Shown here: positions 41,169 through 53,500 of the stretch, piece by piece | Position numbering within the stretch: position 1 is the stretch's first letter | Layout: every line of letters begins with the position of its first letter | Notes under the pieces: model-generated | Database searches by the model: none | What the model was told of the DNA's origin: nothing | The model's input: only the letters and a program-made list of their open reading frames with translations | Translations under genes and position numbers: made by a program | Assembly: GCF_963678635.1 (NCBI RefSeq) | Contig: NC_087068.1 | Span: forward strand, 22,287,029 to 22,351,028 | Length of the DNA: 64,000 nt | From: Symsagittifera roscoffensis | Lineage: Eukaryota > Xenacoelomorpha > Acoela > Convolutidae | Direction of reading: 5' to 3'

Positions 41169-41700
41169 ACAAGACTGCTCGTATCAGGGCGAAGTCCTGA
41201 ATGCTCCGACTGCCTTTTAAGGTTTATAGAGAAGTAGTAACATAAAAAAATAAATGTTTTAAAACAAAATGAAAAAAAATTCTAATATTTGAAACTTTTT
41301 CATGAAAGCATCCCCCCACACGCCATATAAAGTATCCAAGAATAGATTTTGCTCATTGTAACAAATCAATTATGGCAAATAAGCTTCCTTCAACTAATTT
41401 GGAACGATTTCTAAGACCAATTAAATCTCCGCTTACGCGTTAATAGCGCGAAATATAGCGCGCGTTAATTGTCCCAAATTGGCCCAAATGGAAATATTTA
41501 AACCCCCATAACTTTATGAAAAATGATCGAAGGTGAAATATCTTTTCAAATTTATGCTCAGGACAACAATACTTATGATATAAAAAAAATCCGTCAAAAA
41601 TGGCTAGTTAAAAAGTCAAAATTTGTCTGAAGAAAAAAACCCACGCCGAGCAAAAATATTCCGTTACTTTCGTATCAAAAGTTGGAACAATAACTTTGTT
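41169..41700 (-). repeat. repeat family A copy, reverse
   Basis: Begins CAAGACTGCTCGTATCAGGG and ends GTTGGAACAATAACTTTGTT. It contains TCCGCTTACGCGTTAATAGC and CGCGAAATATAGCGCGCG. It forms a widely spaced inverted pair with 42900-43437. Confidence 0.85.
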
Positions 41701-41819
41701 GCTATTGGAAAAAAAGTTTTATTTTGTCCTAGAAAGGCGTAAGAGCCAAATTGAAGCACTCCAATTATCTCTAGGCAAGGAATATAGGCTTATATTTTGT
41801 TACTAGACGTAAGCTAAAC

Positions 41820-42640
41820 AGGACTGCTCGTACATCATTGCAAAGTCCCGACTGCACTCAAGGCCATTTGAAAAGTTTTTTTTTTGGTTGACTAATTGAC
41901 GAAATAATTGAGAGAAAAAAAGAAGAAAATTTGTTTTTATTTATTTTTTCGTTTTATTCCACCACAAGCTATGTAAATACTAAGGGTGTGTTTAGCGTCT
42001 CGTATTGTGCCAATAGGATTAAATTGCTGGCCTCAAATCAATTTGCAATGCATAAACGCTTCTTACGCGTGTTATAAGCAAGCAATATGTCGCACTTCAA
42101 TTATCCCAATTTCGCCAAATTAGCAGTTTTCAAACGCCCATAAATGTAAAAAAAACAATAACAGGTGAAATATTTTTCTAAATTTCAGCTTAGGATAAGA
42201 ATATATCTCAGATGCTATAAAAAACTCTGTCAAAAACTTTTTGTTAACAAGTCGAAAATTGACAGAATAAAAAACTTCACGAAGCATAGATATTCCGCAC
42301 TTTCTTCAAAATTCGGAGCAAAAAAGAGGAGAAAGTGTGCATAGAATTTTTCCAGATTTATATGAAATATTTTAAATAGCAAAACTTGGATCACATAGGA
42401 TAACAATCTCTCAGATGCTATGAAACATTCCGTCAAAAACGCTTTGATAACAAGTCGAAAATTGACTGAATAAAAAATTTCACGAAGCATAGATATTCCG
42501 CGCTTTCTTCAAAAGTCGGAGCAAAAAAGAGGAGAAACTATGCAGAGAAATTTTCCAGAATTATATGAAATATTTTAAATAGCAAAAATCGGACCAAAAA
42601 TTTTAACCTCATAGATGGGTCATTTCAAGCTCCTTATAGT
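41820..42640 (-). repeat. diverged family A copy with a ~185-bp internal duplication
   Basis: A weak family A start (GGACTGCTCGTAC) is followed by two repeats of TCGAAAATTGACAGAATAAA / TCGAAAATTGACTGAATAAA and TATATGAAATATTTTAAATAGCAAAA near 42250-42380 and 42440-42590. Non-coding. Confidence 0.55.
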
Positions 42641-42899
42641 CGATCAATTTTTACGCTAGAACTACTGGGTCAATTGTTGAACAGAATATTTATTGAAATA
42701 CACTTCCTATGTTTCCCAATTGAAATTTGGAAGGATTTGAACATCAAATAATTGCACAACATTTCGTAACTTTGCTTTTGAAAAAAACTTTGATATTTTG
42801 ATTAGTAAAAATTATATTTTTTGTCTATCATCCAAAAATATTTTTGGCTTATACAAAATTAAGGCTGAAAATACTTCGTAACACTTTGTTGGATGACAT

Positions 42900-43437
42900 T
42901 GTTATTGTTCCGACTTTCGATACAAAAGTAACGGAATATTTGTGCTCGGGGTGGGTTGTTTTTCTTCAGACAAAATTCGACTTTTTAACTAGCCATTTTT
43001 GACGGAATTTTTTTTATATCATTCAAAAAGTATTGTTGTCTTGAGCTCAAATTTGAAAATATGTTTAACCTGTGATCATTTTTCGTAAAGTTATGAGGTT
43101 TAAAGATTGCCATTTTGACCAATTTGGGACAATTAATGCGCGATATATTTCGCGCTATTAACGCTTAAGCGGAGAGTTAATCCGTCCTAAAATCGTTCCA
43201 AATTGGTTGAAAGAAGCTGAATTGTCATAATTTGTTTGTTACAAGGAGCGAAATCTATCCTTTTGTACTTTATATGGCGTGTGGCGGGATGACTTTCATA
43301 AAAAATTTCAAATTTTAGAATTTTTTTTTTTATTTTATTTTATTACATTTAATTTTTTAATGTTAATACTGCTTCATAAAACTTTAAAAGGCAGTCGGAA
43401 CATTCAGGGCTTCGCCCTGATAAAAGCAGTCTTGTTT
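42900..43437 (+). repeat. repeat family A copy, forward
   Basis: Runs from GTTCCGACTTTCGATAC to GGGCTTCGCCCTGATAAAAG / CAGTCTTG, with TGCGCGATATATTTCGCGC at 43137. It is one of the most complete copies. Confidence 0.85.
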
Positions 43438-44406
43438 TTATTATCCTCCGCATGCAACGGCAAGTAAAAATGATAATTTTGGCTTCTAATGCCATAAACT
43501 TATTGCAGATAAAAATATGTGTTAGGAAACGAACAAAAGACACATTTGTGTTTCATATCCTATTAAAAATCCTCAAAACTGTTATTTAAATCATCGAAAT
43601 AGTTTAGAAGAAACAGTTACCCCCAGCGTACATCATCTATTACTTTCTTCGAAAATCAGAACCAACTAAATTCATCCCCCTAAACGGCAGAGGAGTAATT
43701 ATCAGAGTCTTGTAAGTTATTCCATGCGCACTAAAGAAAAATATGCCTCTATGACAGATAAATTTTATAACTTCGAAGTTACTATTTTTAACAAAATGAT
43801 GTTTTTTAACTCAAAGCTCATGATAAAATGAACAGCCTGCAAAACGAATTGTTAAGGAGTGAAATTAGCCACAAACAAATAACATCTCAATGTTAAATGT
43901 TCATAAACAGTGAAAAAACATCTGTGCTGTTTTCTGGATTTTGACGATGCGGTTCATTAAGCGTATCAAATATTTTCGATATTGAAAACTCAATTCCAAA
44001 ACTTTTACATTTTTGCTATAATCGCTGCATTGAACTGTTTTTAAATTAATTTTAACAAAAAGCAAAGTTCAAAATGATTAAAATACCAGAGGCAACGATT
44101 TTATTTTTGGTAAGAACAGTTGATTTCACTCTTAACGATAAAAACCATTCAGATATTCACATAAACAAACTTCCAGAAACACAAAGAAGTTGGACAGCAG
44201 TATTCTAGGAGGCATCGATCCAAAAACTTGTGATCTGGGTATGCAATGAAAACTCAAAAAGCTGATAGTCTAACTAAAATCATCGTAGATCCACAAAACG
44301 CTCGCGTATTTTATGGTTCTAACATGGATTACGGAACTTCAAATATAAGATTTTTAGTTTTTTTTTCGAGATTCGGTATGCTTTTAGATCACCCTCTTGT
44401 CTTCAG

Positions 44407-47400
44407 TTGAGTGCAATGATGTTGCAAGTGCTACTGGTAGATTGAAAGATATCTTCAAATTGGACTTACAACTAGTCAGAAATCTAGACGTTCTTTCCGT
44501 CCAACTAGAAGGACTGCAGAATCGAATCACACAACTGAGAAGTCATAAAATTGAGCCCTTGTCTGAAACACTAGGAATGCGGGCTTTTAAGTTTCCTATT
44601 AACACACTAAAAATTCAATCCTAATATGATGTCGTTTAATCACAACTATTCCCAGAAAAACTTAGTTTGTCTTATTTACACCAAAATTAAGGGCACGTAA
44701 TTCAAGCTTTTGAGAAAATTTCGTAGCTCCAAAAATTTCGGTACTTTGTGAAACTCGTTCAAATTTATTTACCAATGATGTGAAACTTAATAGCAATTCA
44801 GGAATTGACACTAATAACGAGGAGGTTTTCAAACACCCAACAAACCAGCTAGCAATCATCAAGCGGTTCCAAGACAAATGGAAAACCATAAATGAAACCC
44901 TGGATTTCCAACATGTCCAAATGACTGTAAAATATTTTATGGATGAGTTTTCGAAGCAGGAAGCAATGTCACGTGACGCAATAGCTGGAGTTATACGCCT
45001 GGGCGAGACATACAATATTCCAGCTAAAAACTTCACCGACGGAACCATAGGAAAATTTCAGTCAAAACTGAAGTTCAATAAGCTTCAAGACATACATGCT
45101 ATCGGTAAGCTATTTTTATAACATCATAAATTGAATTTTTTTCGACCTGAGTATTTTTATAATAAATATCATATCAAGTTCATCGTAGATTATTTATCTT
45201 TCATCCGGAAAAGTTACTATTCTGACCTTCCGCTAGCTCTCGCAAAGAATTATGGCGCAGGGTAAGTGTTTGCTTTTTCAGTCAAACCAGAAACCTTGAA
45301 TAACACTCATACGGCACCGAGTGTGTTATAATGTTACAGCCGTTTCAGTCGTGATTCGGACACCAGAAAAAAATTAAGGCAAGCTTTTTCAAAGCTGAGA
45401 AAAACGGCTGTAATTTCAGACATTTTTACAATATGGCACTAATATATAATGCACTGATATTCTGTTCTTTTTCGGATCTTGTATTATTGATAACTTATCT
45501 TGCAGCTGATTACCAATTCGATTATATTTCTTACCTGTTAGGGCAACAAAAAGTTTTTTTTTTTAATTTTTTTTGCCAAAATTACTGTGATCTGAACAGT
45601 TTGGGCGAATTGCATTGCAGCCGGTTTCTCTTGTTTGATCATGTAAAAAGCACTATTTTGTACAGGGGCGGATTTATATCGGAATTCGAACCCCTGCCAA
45701 CCCAAAGGGTCCCCCCTTGGTACTTTTTAAGAAATCCATTTTTGGCCGACCGACCCTAAAATTTTTCTAAAGGCGCCTTTGGCGCCAATATATACTAATT
45801 TTGAGGGGGAGCGCGCGCCAAAAAAACGCGTTTTTTTGTCAAAACTTTCCAAAAAGTGCCCAAAAACGGATTTTTTGACCTGTTTTTTCAATAAAATGCC
45901 TGCGGCGCAGAAAATTTGGCCAAAACAAGGTCTTTTTACTGCTTTGGGAGAGCTCGGAAAATCAATCTGATCGACCTAAAAACTTTTAAAAAAAATGTCG
46001 TCAAAATTTTCGAAAATTTTTTAAAAATCCGCCCCCCCCTCGAGAAAATCTTAAATCCGCCCCTGATTTTGTAGAATATTTTTATATTCAACTTGCAATT
46101 GAGTTTTCTCTTGATTGCGATAAGAAGCCATTTTTAGGTCTTGCTGCACTCAAATTGGATAAAGTGTCAGCTTGTATTGAGTACTTTGAACTTCTGGAGC
46201 AAACGATTTTGGCTCGAAAAAAAGCTTTCGGTTCAACAAACGCCTGCGCTGATGGTTCCAAATGTCAAACTGATTTAGAGCTCAATACCATACTGGGAAG
46301 CGCGTACGCCAATCATCATTACTGCGAGTACTTTTCTGAAAACTACGAAAAATCTATTTTGTTGGCCAAAAAAGCGTTACAGCTAACGGGACCGAATGAA
46401 AGGATTCAGAAAAATATCAACTTAATGACGATTTATAGACAAAATCTATCTGAAAACGAGCATCAGAATCTTTCAAACGCAATGAAATCAAGCATTGAAG
46501 AAAAACCTCAAACAATTTTATGCCGATCCGGTGCTTTTCCTGGATCCTCCAATAAAGCTGGCAGCGAGCTGATTTCCAGAACCAAGGGTTTTAAAATCTG
46601 GGAAAAGTGCAAATATTCGAATAACTGGAACCCTTCGCTGATGATTCAGCCTGTTAAAACCGAGGTGCTGCTGGAAGAGCCTTACATGGAGTTCTGGCAT
46701 CAGTTTCTCACTGATGAAGAGATCGAAAGACTCAAAGAACTGGGACTACCTGAACTGGAAAAGTTAGTTACACCGTGAAATTTTCCTTCACCTTTCCAGA
46801 AACAGTTCATACCCTCACAATCCCCATATGTATGAACGTTATTGAAACCAAAAAAAACCAGAAGCTCGTTAATTGGATGAAAATCGAGTAACAAAATTCA
46901 TACCAATTGGATTATTTACAGTATTTCTGCCGCCGATTCATTTCGGTGACCCTTTTTGGTATCCATTATGTTGTTGATATAATGTTTCCTCGTTTGTGCG
47001 ATAGGTCGGGTGTCGCAGGCGATGACTACTATCAGTTCGTCGACAGTCGTGTGAGTCAATCCGGCTGGCTGCCAGACTCACGAGACCCAGTCGTCGCCGC
47101 AACTTCCCTCAGGATGCACCAGATGACCAACTTATCCATGGAAACCGCTGAGCAATTACAAATTGCAAATTACGGAGTGGGGGGACTATACAATCAACAT
47201 TACGATTTCTTGACCGATCCCTCCAAGCATCCGAAGGAGTTTTTTCAATTATATCACCGAGTCGCCACTGTGCTGATGTATCTCTCGGATGTCGAACTCG
47301 GAGGCACGACAGCTTTTATCAAAGCAGGTGTCAATGTCAAACCGGAAAAAGGCGGGGCTGTGTTTTGGTACAACTTAAGAAGGGACGGGTCTGGAGATAT

Positions 47401-47506
47401 GGATACTCTACATGCAGCTTGTCCGGTGCTGGTGGGAGTTAAATGGGTCGCGAATAAATGGATTAAATACGCCGGACAGGAGTTCGTCTATCCATGCTTA
47501 GCGTGA
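44407..47506 (+). CDS. P4HA: collagen-type prolyl 4-hydroxylase alpha subunit (5' end uncertain)
   Basis: P4HA hydroxylates proline in procollagen within the ER lumen, using Fe2+, 2-oxoglutarate, O2 and ascorbate, as a tetramer with PDI. Exons: 44407-44541, 44802-45104, 46138-46762 and 47005-47506 (TGA). All phases agree (1, 1, 2). N-domain: GRLKDIFKLDLQLV ... VFKHPTNQLAIIKRF. Peptide-binding TPR region: IHAIGLAALKLDKV ... YEKSILLAKKALQL. The catalytic dioxygenase domain is complete: ANYGVGGLYNQHYDF (metal His and Asp codons at 47198 and 47204), GGTTAF, GGAVFWYNL, LHAACPVLVGVKWVANKW (distal His at 47411; the 2-oxoglutarate Lys exactly ten residues later at 47441). About 521 codons are seen against ~534 in human P4HA1. 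The signal-peptide exon is not certain: candidates are 44074-44109 and 44187-44238, which fit by phase but look poor as a signal peptide. Confidence 0.93.
45655..46065 (+). repeat. repeat family B copy in the P4HA intron
   Basis: Bounded by CAGGGGCGGATTTATATCGG and ATCCGCCCCTGATTTTG, which are inverted relative to each other. It contains GGCGCCTTTGGCGCCAATAT and GGGGGAGCGCGCGCCAAAAA. It lies in the intron before the TPR exon 46138. Open frames across it are incidental. Confidence 0.75.
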
Positions 47507-47619
47507 CGAGTGAACAATTAGGAATGCAATTTTCGGTAGATAAAATGATTTCAACTCTATCAAGGTTTCCTGGTTTTGGCAAAAAAATGTATGTTTTTAA
47601 AAACCCGTAGTGACAAAAA

Positions 47620-48530
47620 TGGTTCCGGATCAATTTAAATTCATTCAGATTGATTAACAATGAACATTTTAGGAACTTAAATGGATTTTAAATCGATTTT
47701 GATTGATCTTTCTTGAAAACTTTGGATCAATTTAAGTGTCTAAAAAATCGATTTAAATCAATTTGGACGGATTTTCCGACTCACAAAAATCCATCTAAAT
47801 GTCTACAAAGTCTAGTTTAAATCAATTTGAATCGGTTTTTCTGCTAACACGCTACAAAAAGGCAATTAAAAAAAATAATTGAAAAATTTTATTCTCGATT
47901 TTTTAACTAAATATACACGGGCCAGATGTTATAGAATTGAAGAAACTGGTTCGCAAAAATCAGATTTTGAGCTCGAAAAAATATACATTGAACTCATAGT
48001 AAATCATTTGTAATTCAGATATTGGGCAAAAACGTATGTAACAAATCAAGAAAATGGTCGCTACAAATTAACTTTTTGAGATCAAAAAATGCAACAAAAT
48101 TATAGAAAATTGTCATTAATAATCAGGTTTCCGCAAAAACCTAAGTAACAAATCAAGAAAAGAGTTACAATAAATCAAACTTTAAGCTCAAAATGTACAG
48201 AAAACCATAAATTGCTATCGATTTTTAAAAATATATATTTAGTTTTGTTAATATGCTACCATACGCTATGGATGTAAAATAAAAAATGATTTTCAATGAG
48301 GTAATGCAACGCAAACTTGAAAGTAATGAAATTCGAAAAAAAATCAGCTCAAATCGATTTAAATCCGTATTACTCCCCCTAAAATTAGAAACAATTTAGG
48401 ACTTAACAAATGGAGTTAAATCGATTTATAATCAATTTGGATCGATTTTTTAGCTGGGATTTAATATCAATTTAAGACAATTTAAAACTGATCTAAATCA
48501 ATCTTAATCTTCTGTTTAATTTTCGTACTT
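47620..48530. repeat. field of ATCGATTTAAATC-type palindromes
   Basis: About 900 bp 3' of P4HA with repeated variants of AAATCGATTTAAATCAATTT and GATCAATTTAAATTC in both orientations, densest at 47620-47850 and 48350-48510. No fixed period and no ORF. Confidence 0.7.
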
Positions 48531-49253
48531 TCGAATTTAAGCCGTTACAAAAAGAATTTCCGTGGTCACAAATTCTACAGGTTCAAATCATCAGGAAATA
48601 TCAGTGTCTTTGGTGTCGTTAAAAGTTAAATAAGTGCAAGATATCGAGATTTTCAGCCTTCAACCAAATCCCAAAAACCACTAAATTAGTGGAAAGAGTC
48701 AGCTATCAAAATTATTTCTGATCAAACTTTCGCCTGATTCTTTCCCAAAGATCTTATTCTCAGATTCGTCTTTCTTTTCATTTATTTACCATACACAATC
48801 AAGTCGTACTTTCGGCTAATAAGTTAAATTTTTTTGATAATTTGATTTGATTACAGATGGAAATCTTTCATAAAAGAACGGATATGTAAGTTCGATTTAC
48901 AATTCTAACTACATTTGAAAATATAGAGACGCTTTGATTTTAATAAAACGTCAAAATTTATGTTATCAGATGAGTAAAAGTTAGAGCTAAAATGGGATAC
49001 TTTGCAGTATTTATAGTTCATTTTTAATCTGCGCGTCAACTGGCCTGATTTGCGATTATGATTTATCGTATGCTTGGATTGCCGTGGTTCTTCTCTTTCC
49101 TGGGTTAGCAACTCGTCCTAAGCAAAAAAAATTGTAAGCAAAACAGTTGAAAAGATTCAACGGACTCAAGAAAAAAGAAAAAAATGCTGACTTTTTTGAA
49201 ATCTCAGCGGTGGCGTGTTACGGAGCCGATACCCTGATAGCCGAAAAATGAAT

Positions 49254-49390
49254 TCGTTCCCGGATAGCCAAACTGTTTTCGTTCCCGGATAGCCAAACTG
49301 TTTTCGTTCCCGGATAGCCAAACTGTTTTCGTTCCCGGATAGCCAAACTGTTTTCGTTCCCGGATAGCCGGTATTTTTTTCCCGGATAGC
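49254..49390 (+). repeat. 25-bp minisatellite
   Basis: Four perfect copies of a 25-bp unit starting CGGATAGCCAAACTGTTTTC (49261, 49286, 49311, 49336), then a partial copy. Degenerate CCCGGATAGCCGAAA words continue to about 49800 (49382, 49727, 49778). It is read as periodic peptides on the minus strand, but 25 is not a multiple of three and no gene is inferred. Confidence 0.95.
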
Positions 49391-49959
49391 CGAAATCTTT
49401 TTTTTTCAATTCGCTTAAAGCCAAAAATTGCCTCAGAAAAGGATTGCCTCAGAAAAAAAACGTAAATTCCATCGAATTTTTTAAGGGGAAGGGATTGCCT
49501 CAGAAAAATTGAAAATTCTTTCGACTTTTTCATAAGATCAACAACATTTGAGCTATCCCGCAAATTGTTTAAATTTTATTTTTAACAGAAAATTTCTGTC
49601 ACACGCAGAGGCAAAAATTGGCAATTAATTGAGGTTTAAAAACCTTTTTTGGCAGTTACTACCCGCGTCCCTTCCAAGACACTTATTTAACATCGCTCTT
49701 ATTTAGTGAATGGTCGAAAAAAATCCCGGATAGTCGAAAAAACATTTATTATCGGAACGTCGAAACAAATTTTGTTCCCGGATATCCGAAAAAATTTTTT
49801 TTGCGTATCAGATTAGTTGCACTTTTATTGCTATCTAATTTCATGAAAGCCAAGCAATTACACAAAGAAATCCTTTTTACTCTATTGGTTTTCTGTTAGC
49901 TTAGTTACAGAAAAAAAAAATAGTTTAGTCGTTCGAATAAAATCGTCCGACGAACTGTA

Positions 49960-50500
49960 CTTAAAAAATCATGAGTCAAACCGCGAAACAGTAAAACTGA
50001 GGCTGAACTATTTTCCTAAAAGAAACAAATAAAGCTTTTTCAAAAAGAAACAAAGAAAAAATATCATTATGACATATATATGAGTCTCCGCTACGTTCAT
50101 CAACTCTTTGAAAAACAAATAGTGTTCTTCCCGTCTTGGAAACAAACTTTTTAGATTTCACAGAGGCGAAGCGAAGCTTCGCATCATTTGCGATACAACG
50201 CAAGCTAGTGAACAGAGACGGAAACAACTTTTAAAAATGTCGAACACAGAAAAAGCCATAAAAACTGTCAAAAAAACTATGAGCAATTCAATCAGTGATA
50301 TGTCAACTACGCCGACAAAACATAAGCAGACAAGCAATAGGCCGACAATGCAATTTTTCAGGAAAAAAATCGAATTCTTCTATACTGCAAACCGGGACTC
50401 GAATCCAAGACCATAGGACGTCAAGGTAACTGCATTTCCTCTACATTAAGTAGGAAGGATACTGGAAGTTATAGAGGTTCACTAATACAGCAATTTCAAT
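49960..50500 (-). repeat. family D repeat with tRNA-like head
   Basis: Shares GAAGCTTCGCATCATTTGCG and the upstream GAGTCTCCGCTACGTTCATC with other copies (31960, 51600, 55010-55380, 57570-57880, 63405). At 50391-50455 the minus strand has GGATTCGAGTCCCGG (B box) preceded by an A-box-like stretch, suggesting a tRNA-derived SINE. Confidence 0.45.
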
Positions 50501-50553
50501 TTCAGACAACTGTGTAAGAAAAATTGTTTACGGGAAAAAAGTTTAGTTCCCGA

Positions 50554-53500
50554 TTACAAGACACTTGATCTCGCAAAAGTAACTAAGAAAACTAAAGCTA
50601 GTATGATCGTAAACGGACCAATATAGGAGAGGAATACTGGAAGCATAATGAGTCCGTGGGCTGCTCCGAACAGCACGATGCCTAGGTACATCCGGAAGTA
50701 GTAGATCTGGAACAGCTGCGAACTGGCAAATGCCAGCACAATTATTCCACAGAACTTGGTCAGAGTGATACCACTGAGAACCTAAACAGACATAGTTTGG
50801 CATTAAGTAGAATTATTTTTATTTAGTTCCTTGAAAAAATGAGCACGGAAGATGGTGCCATGTTAAAATACAATACTAATTTGATACGCATGATGCTTTC
50901 GTGATTCATGGCCATAATTTTTAACGTTCTTTCTGCTTTTTTATACTTTAGAGACCATCTTATTTCAGAGACCTAAATATCATTTATCCTGAACTTGCGT
51001 GCCTATATCTTTGATTCAACTGGCTCGCAAAAGTTGGTTGTTGTGATCAAGCTATTCAAGTAATAAAAATTCATGTTGATCCATATCGTGAATCGGTTGG
51101 TAAAAATTTCCGTGGCAAGCTATTCATTCAAGCTACGCAACTTTGAAGTGATTCATAAGTATTTAAGCTTGAACATTTTTGCAAAAGTTATCTGTGCAGA
51201 TATTTATTTTTCTGAGCAGGCCAATCAAGGCCTGAACTCTTGGAATACCTCGAAATATTTCATAATGAACTGATTCGCTAATTTTTAGTTATTCCATACC
51301 GTGTACTGATTGGCAAAAAATTTTTAAGCACTCCATTCAAACAATAGAACTTTGGAAAATCAATGTTATTTTTCAAATAGATTCACAAAAAGACAATTTT
51401 TCTCAGCAAACCATTCAAGCTTTGAATCTTGTGATATCTGTCAAGCTGTTTCATAGAGCGCGGACAATCATGCGAGGCCAATCAGTTAAAAAAACATTCA
51501 AGCAAAGATTTTCTCAGCAAGGAATTCCGGTGAGGCTATTTGGAAACTTTTTGAAATTCATCCGTTCATGAATCGTTTAGAAAAATGTGTTTTTTTTTGG
51601 AAAAAGAACAAAAAAACATCATGACCTATCTAAGAGTCTGAACTACGTTGATCGACTCTTAATAAGTTGAGCATGAAAACATGATTTCAATATTTGCTAG
51701 TAAACATCCATCTATCAAGTTAATTAGTCCAGCATCAATATCTAGAAGAGTCATGAAACATGAGAATAACTCACTGAGCTGCCTGTTTCAATCAGAGATT
51801 CAGTCGCTTTCTCCAGCCGAGTATCTTTGTCGCACAGAATGAAGGCACGCACGATATGCGAACAGAACTCCACCGCAATGCCCACTGCCTGAAATATTCA
51901 TTTTGATCACTTGATCACATCTGATCATTGATCATTTTGATCACATGTCAATAGTAGTTGCGATCAAACCGACATAACAGATAACAGACCAGATAACAGG
52001 ACATTAACACAATAAGATATTAAAATGACAATATGAATTAGCATGACAAATTATCGATGTTCATGACATTTAAAAAAAAATTCTAGTAACCGAAATGTGT
52101 ATAGCAGGAGCATACAAAGTTTTGAAGAATAATGAATGAGCCGAAAGTCCCGTTTTGAGTACTTTTTATGTTTTGAAGTCAGACTTGTATTTTTTGGGCG
52201 CCTGCTCCTTTCAGACTTAACAGTGGCTCCCAAGATTAAACAAAATGATCTTGATTTTACACCAATCATTTTTTTGTTCGAATTCAAAACTTACCATGAC
52301 GAGATTAACAAGTGAGACTGCATTTAGCCAAATATTCCAGAAGTACATGAGTCCAAACATGGACAGAATAACTCCAGCCACCCCCATTATTACATACAGC
52401 CCAGCTAGGAGGTCTATGCCCATGAAGAGGACTGAGACGAGGAATACTGCCGCAATGCAGATACTCAGACTCGTTATTGTGTCACTCTGTACTGTGAGGT
52501 ACTGCTCATAGTACACGTAGAAGATTCTAGAACAAGAATATCGAATTTGAAATCATCAGTCAAAAACTAGAAAACTTGGATAGCAGCAAATAGCTATCCA
52601 AATTTATCCGGACTCTAAAACACATATACAGAACGTGTTTGTACAAAACAGTCCAATACCAAACAATCCTGTACACAATAGTCGAGCAATCATAGCAAAG
52701 TACAAAAAAAAAGTCTCATTGATCGAAGTGATAGTTGTTCCAGTAACTGATCAGAAAATTCGCCTCGGATGAAAAACATTTTGGTTCCAACTAATCTGGA
52801 TGACAATAGGTAGTATGGCAGATAAACTAGAACAACCTAGATAACAGCAGCGGCCACTCATTAAAAGCAATAATACGCGAAACATAAAAATTAACGCAAT
52901 TTAAAAAATGAGCTTTTTTAATCCATGCAAAATGAGACAGGTTGTTCAAGTTGTTTTATTTGCGAACACTTGGCAACAATCAATTGAAACGAAATTCAAT
53001 AAGTATCAAAGGAAACTATACTGACTAACAAAAACTCTGAGTTACTGATTTTTGAAGGGTATGCTTATATTAAGCACTGAACACTTTCAAACAATTCCCG
53101 TTCCTGGCGCTGCGCACAAAGTATTTGCAAGAGACATGTGCGTACAAAAGAAGACTCCGTTGAGATCGTTAAGGATCACTGCCACTTTTTCGATCCGGCT
53201 GACATCGAATAACTTAAGTTCAGAAAAACACTTTCAGATCGAGCAGCGTTTCTGATGCAACACCACGGCAGACTATTTTCGCAGCTCAAGTGAAACGAGA
53301 AACAGCCGTTCAATTACCAAGTTATTATGCTAAGCAGCAAGCTGTAAATAGAAATCGACGCGAAAAAAGACCACAGATGGCAGAGCCAACTTCGCTGACT
53401 GGCTTTGAATTACCACTGGCCCTACAGAAAACTCATGATGGAGAGCAGTTCCTTTTGAACGATTCTGATCCCCAAGATAAAAATCGGGTTATTGTGTTTG

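Noticed and set aside
44662-45048. 128-codon minus-strand ORF
   Set aside because: Antisense shadow of the second P4HA exon.
46518-46894. Minus-strand ORFs opposite P4HA
   Set aside because: Shadows of the P4HA exon.
47620-48530. CRISPR-like or regular satellite array
   Set aside because: No constant repeat or spacer length, and the context is animal; it is an irregular field of palindromes.
49204-49563. ORF with repeated GYPGTKTVWLSGNENSLA-type peptides
   Set aside because: It is the 25-bp minisatellite read in three rotating frames, not a repeat protein.
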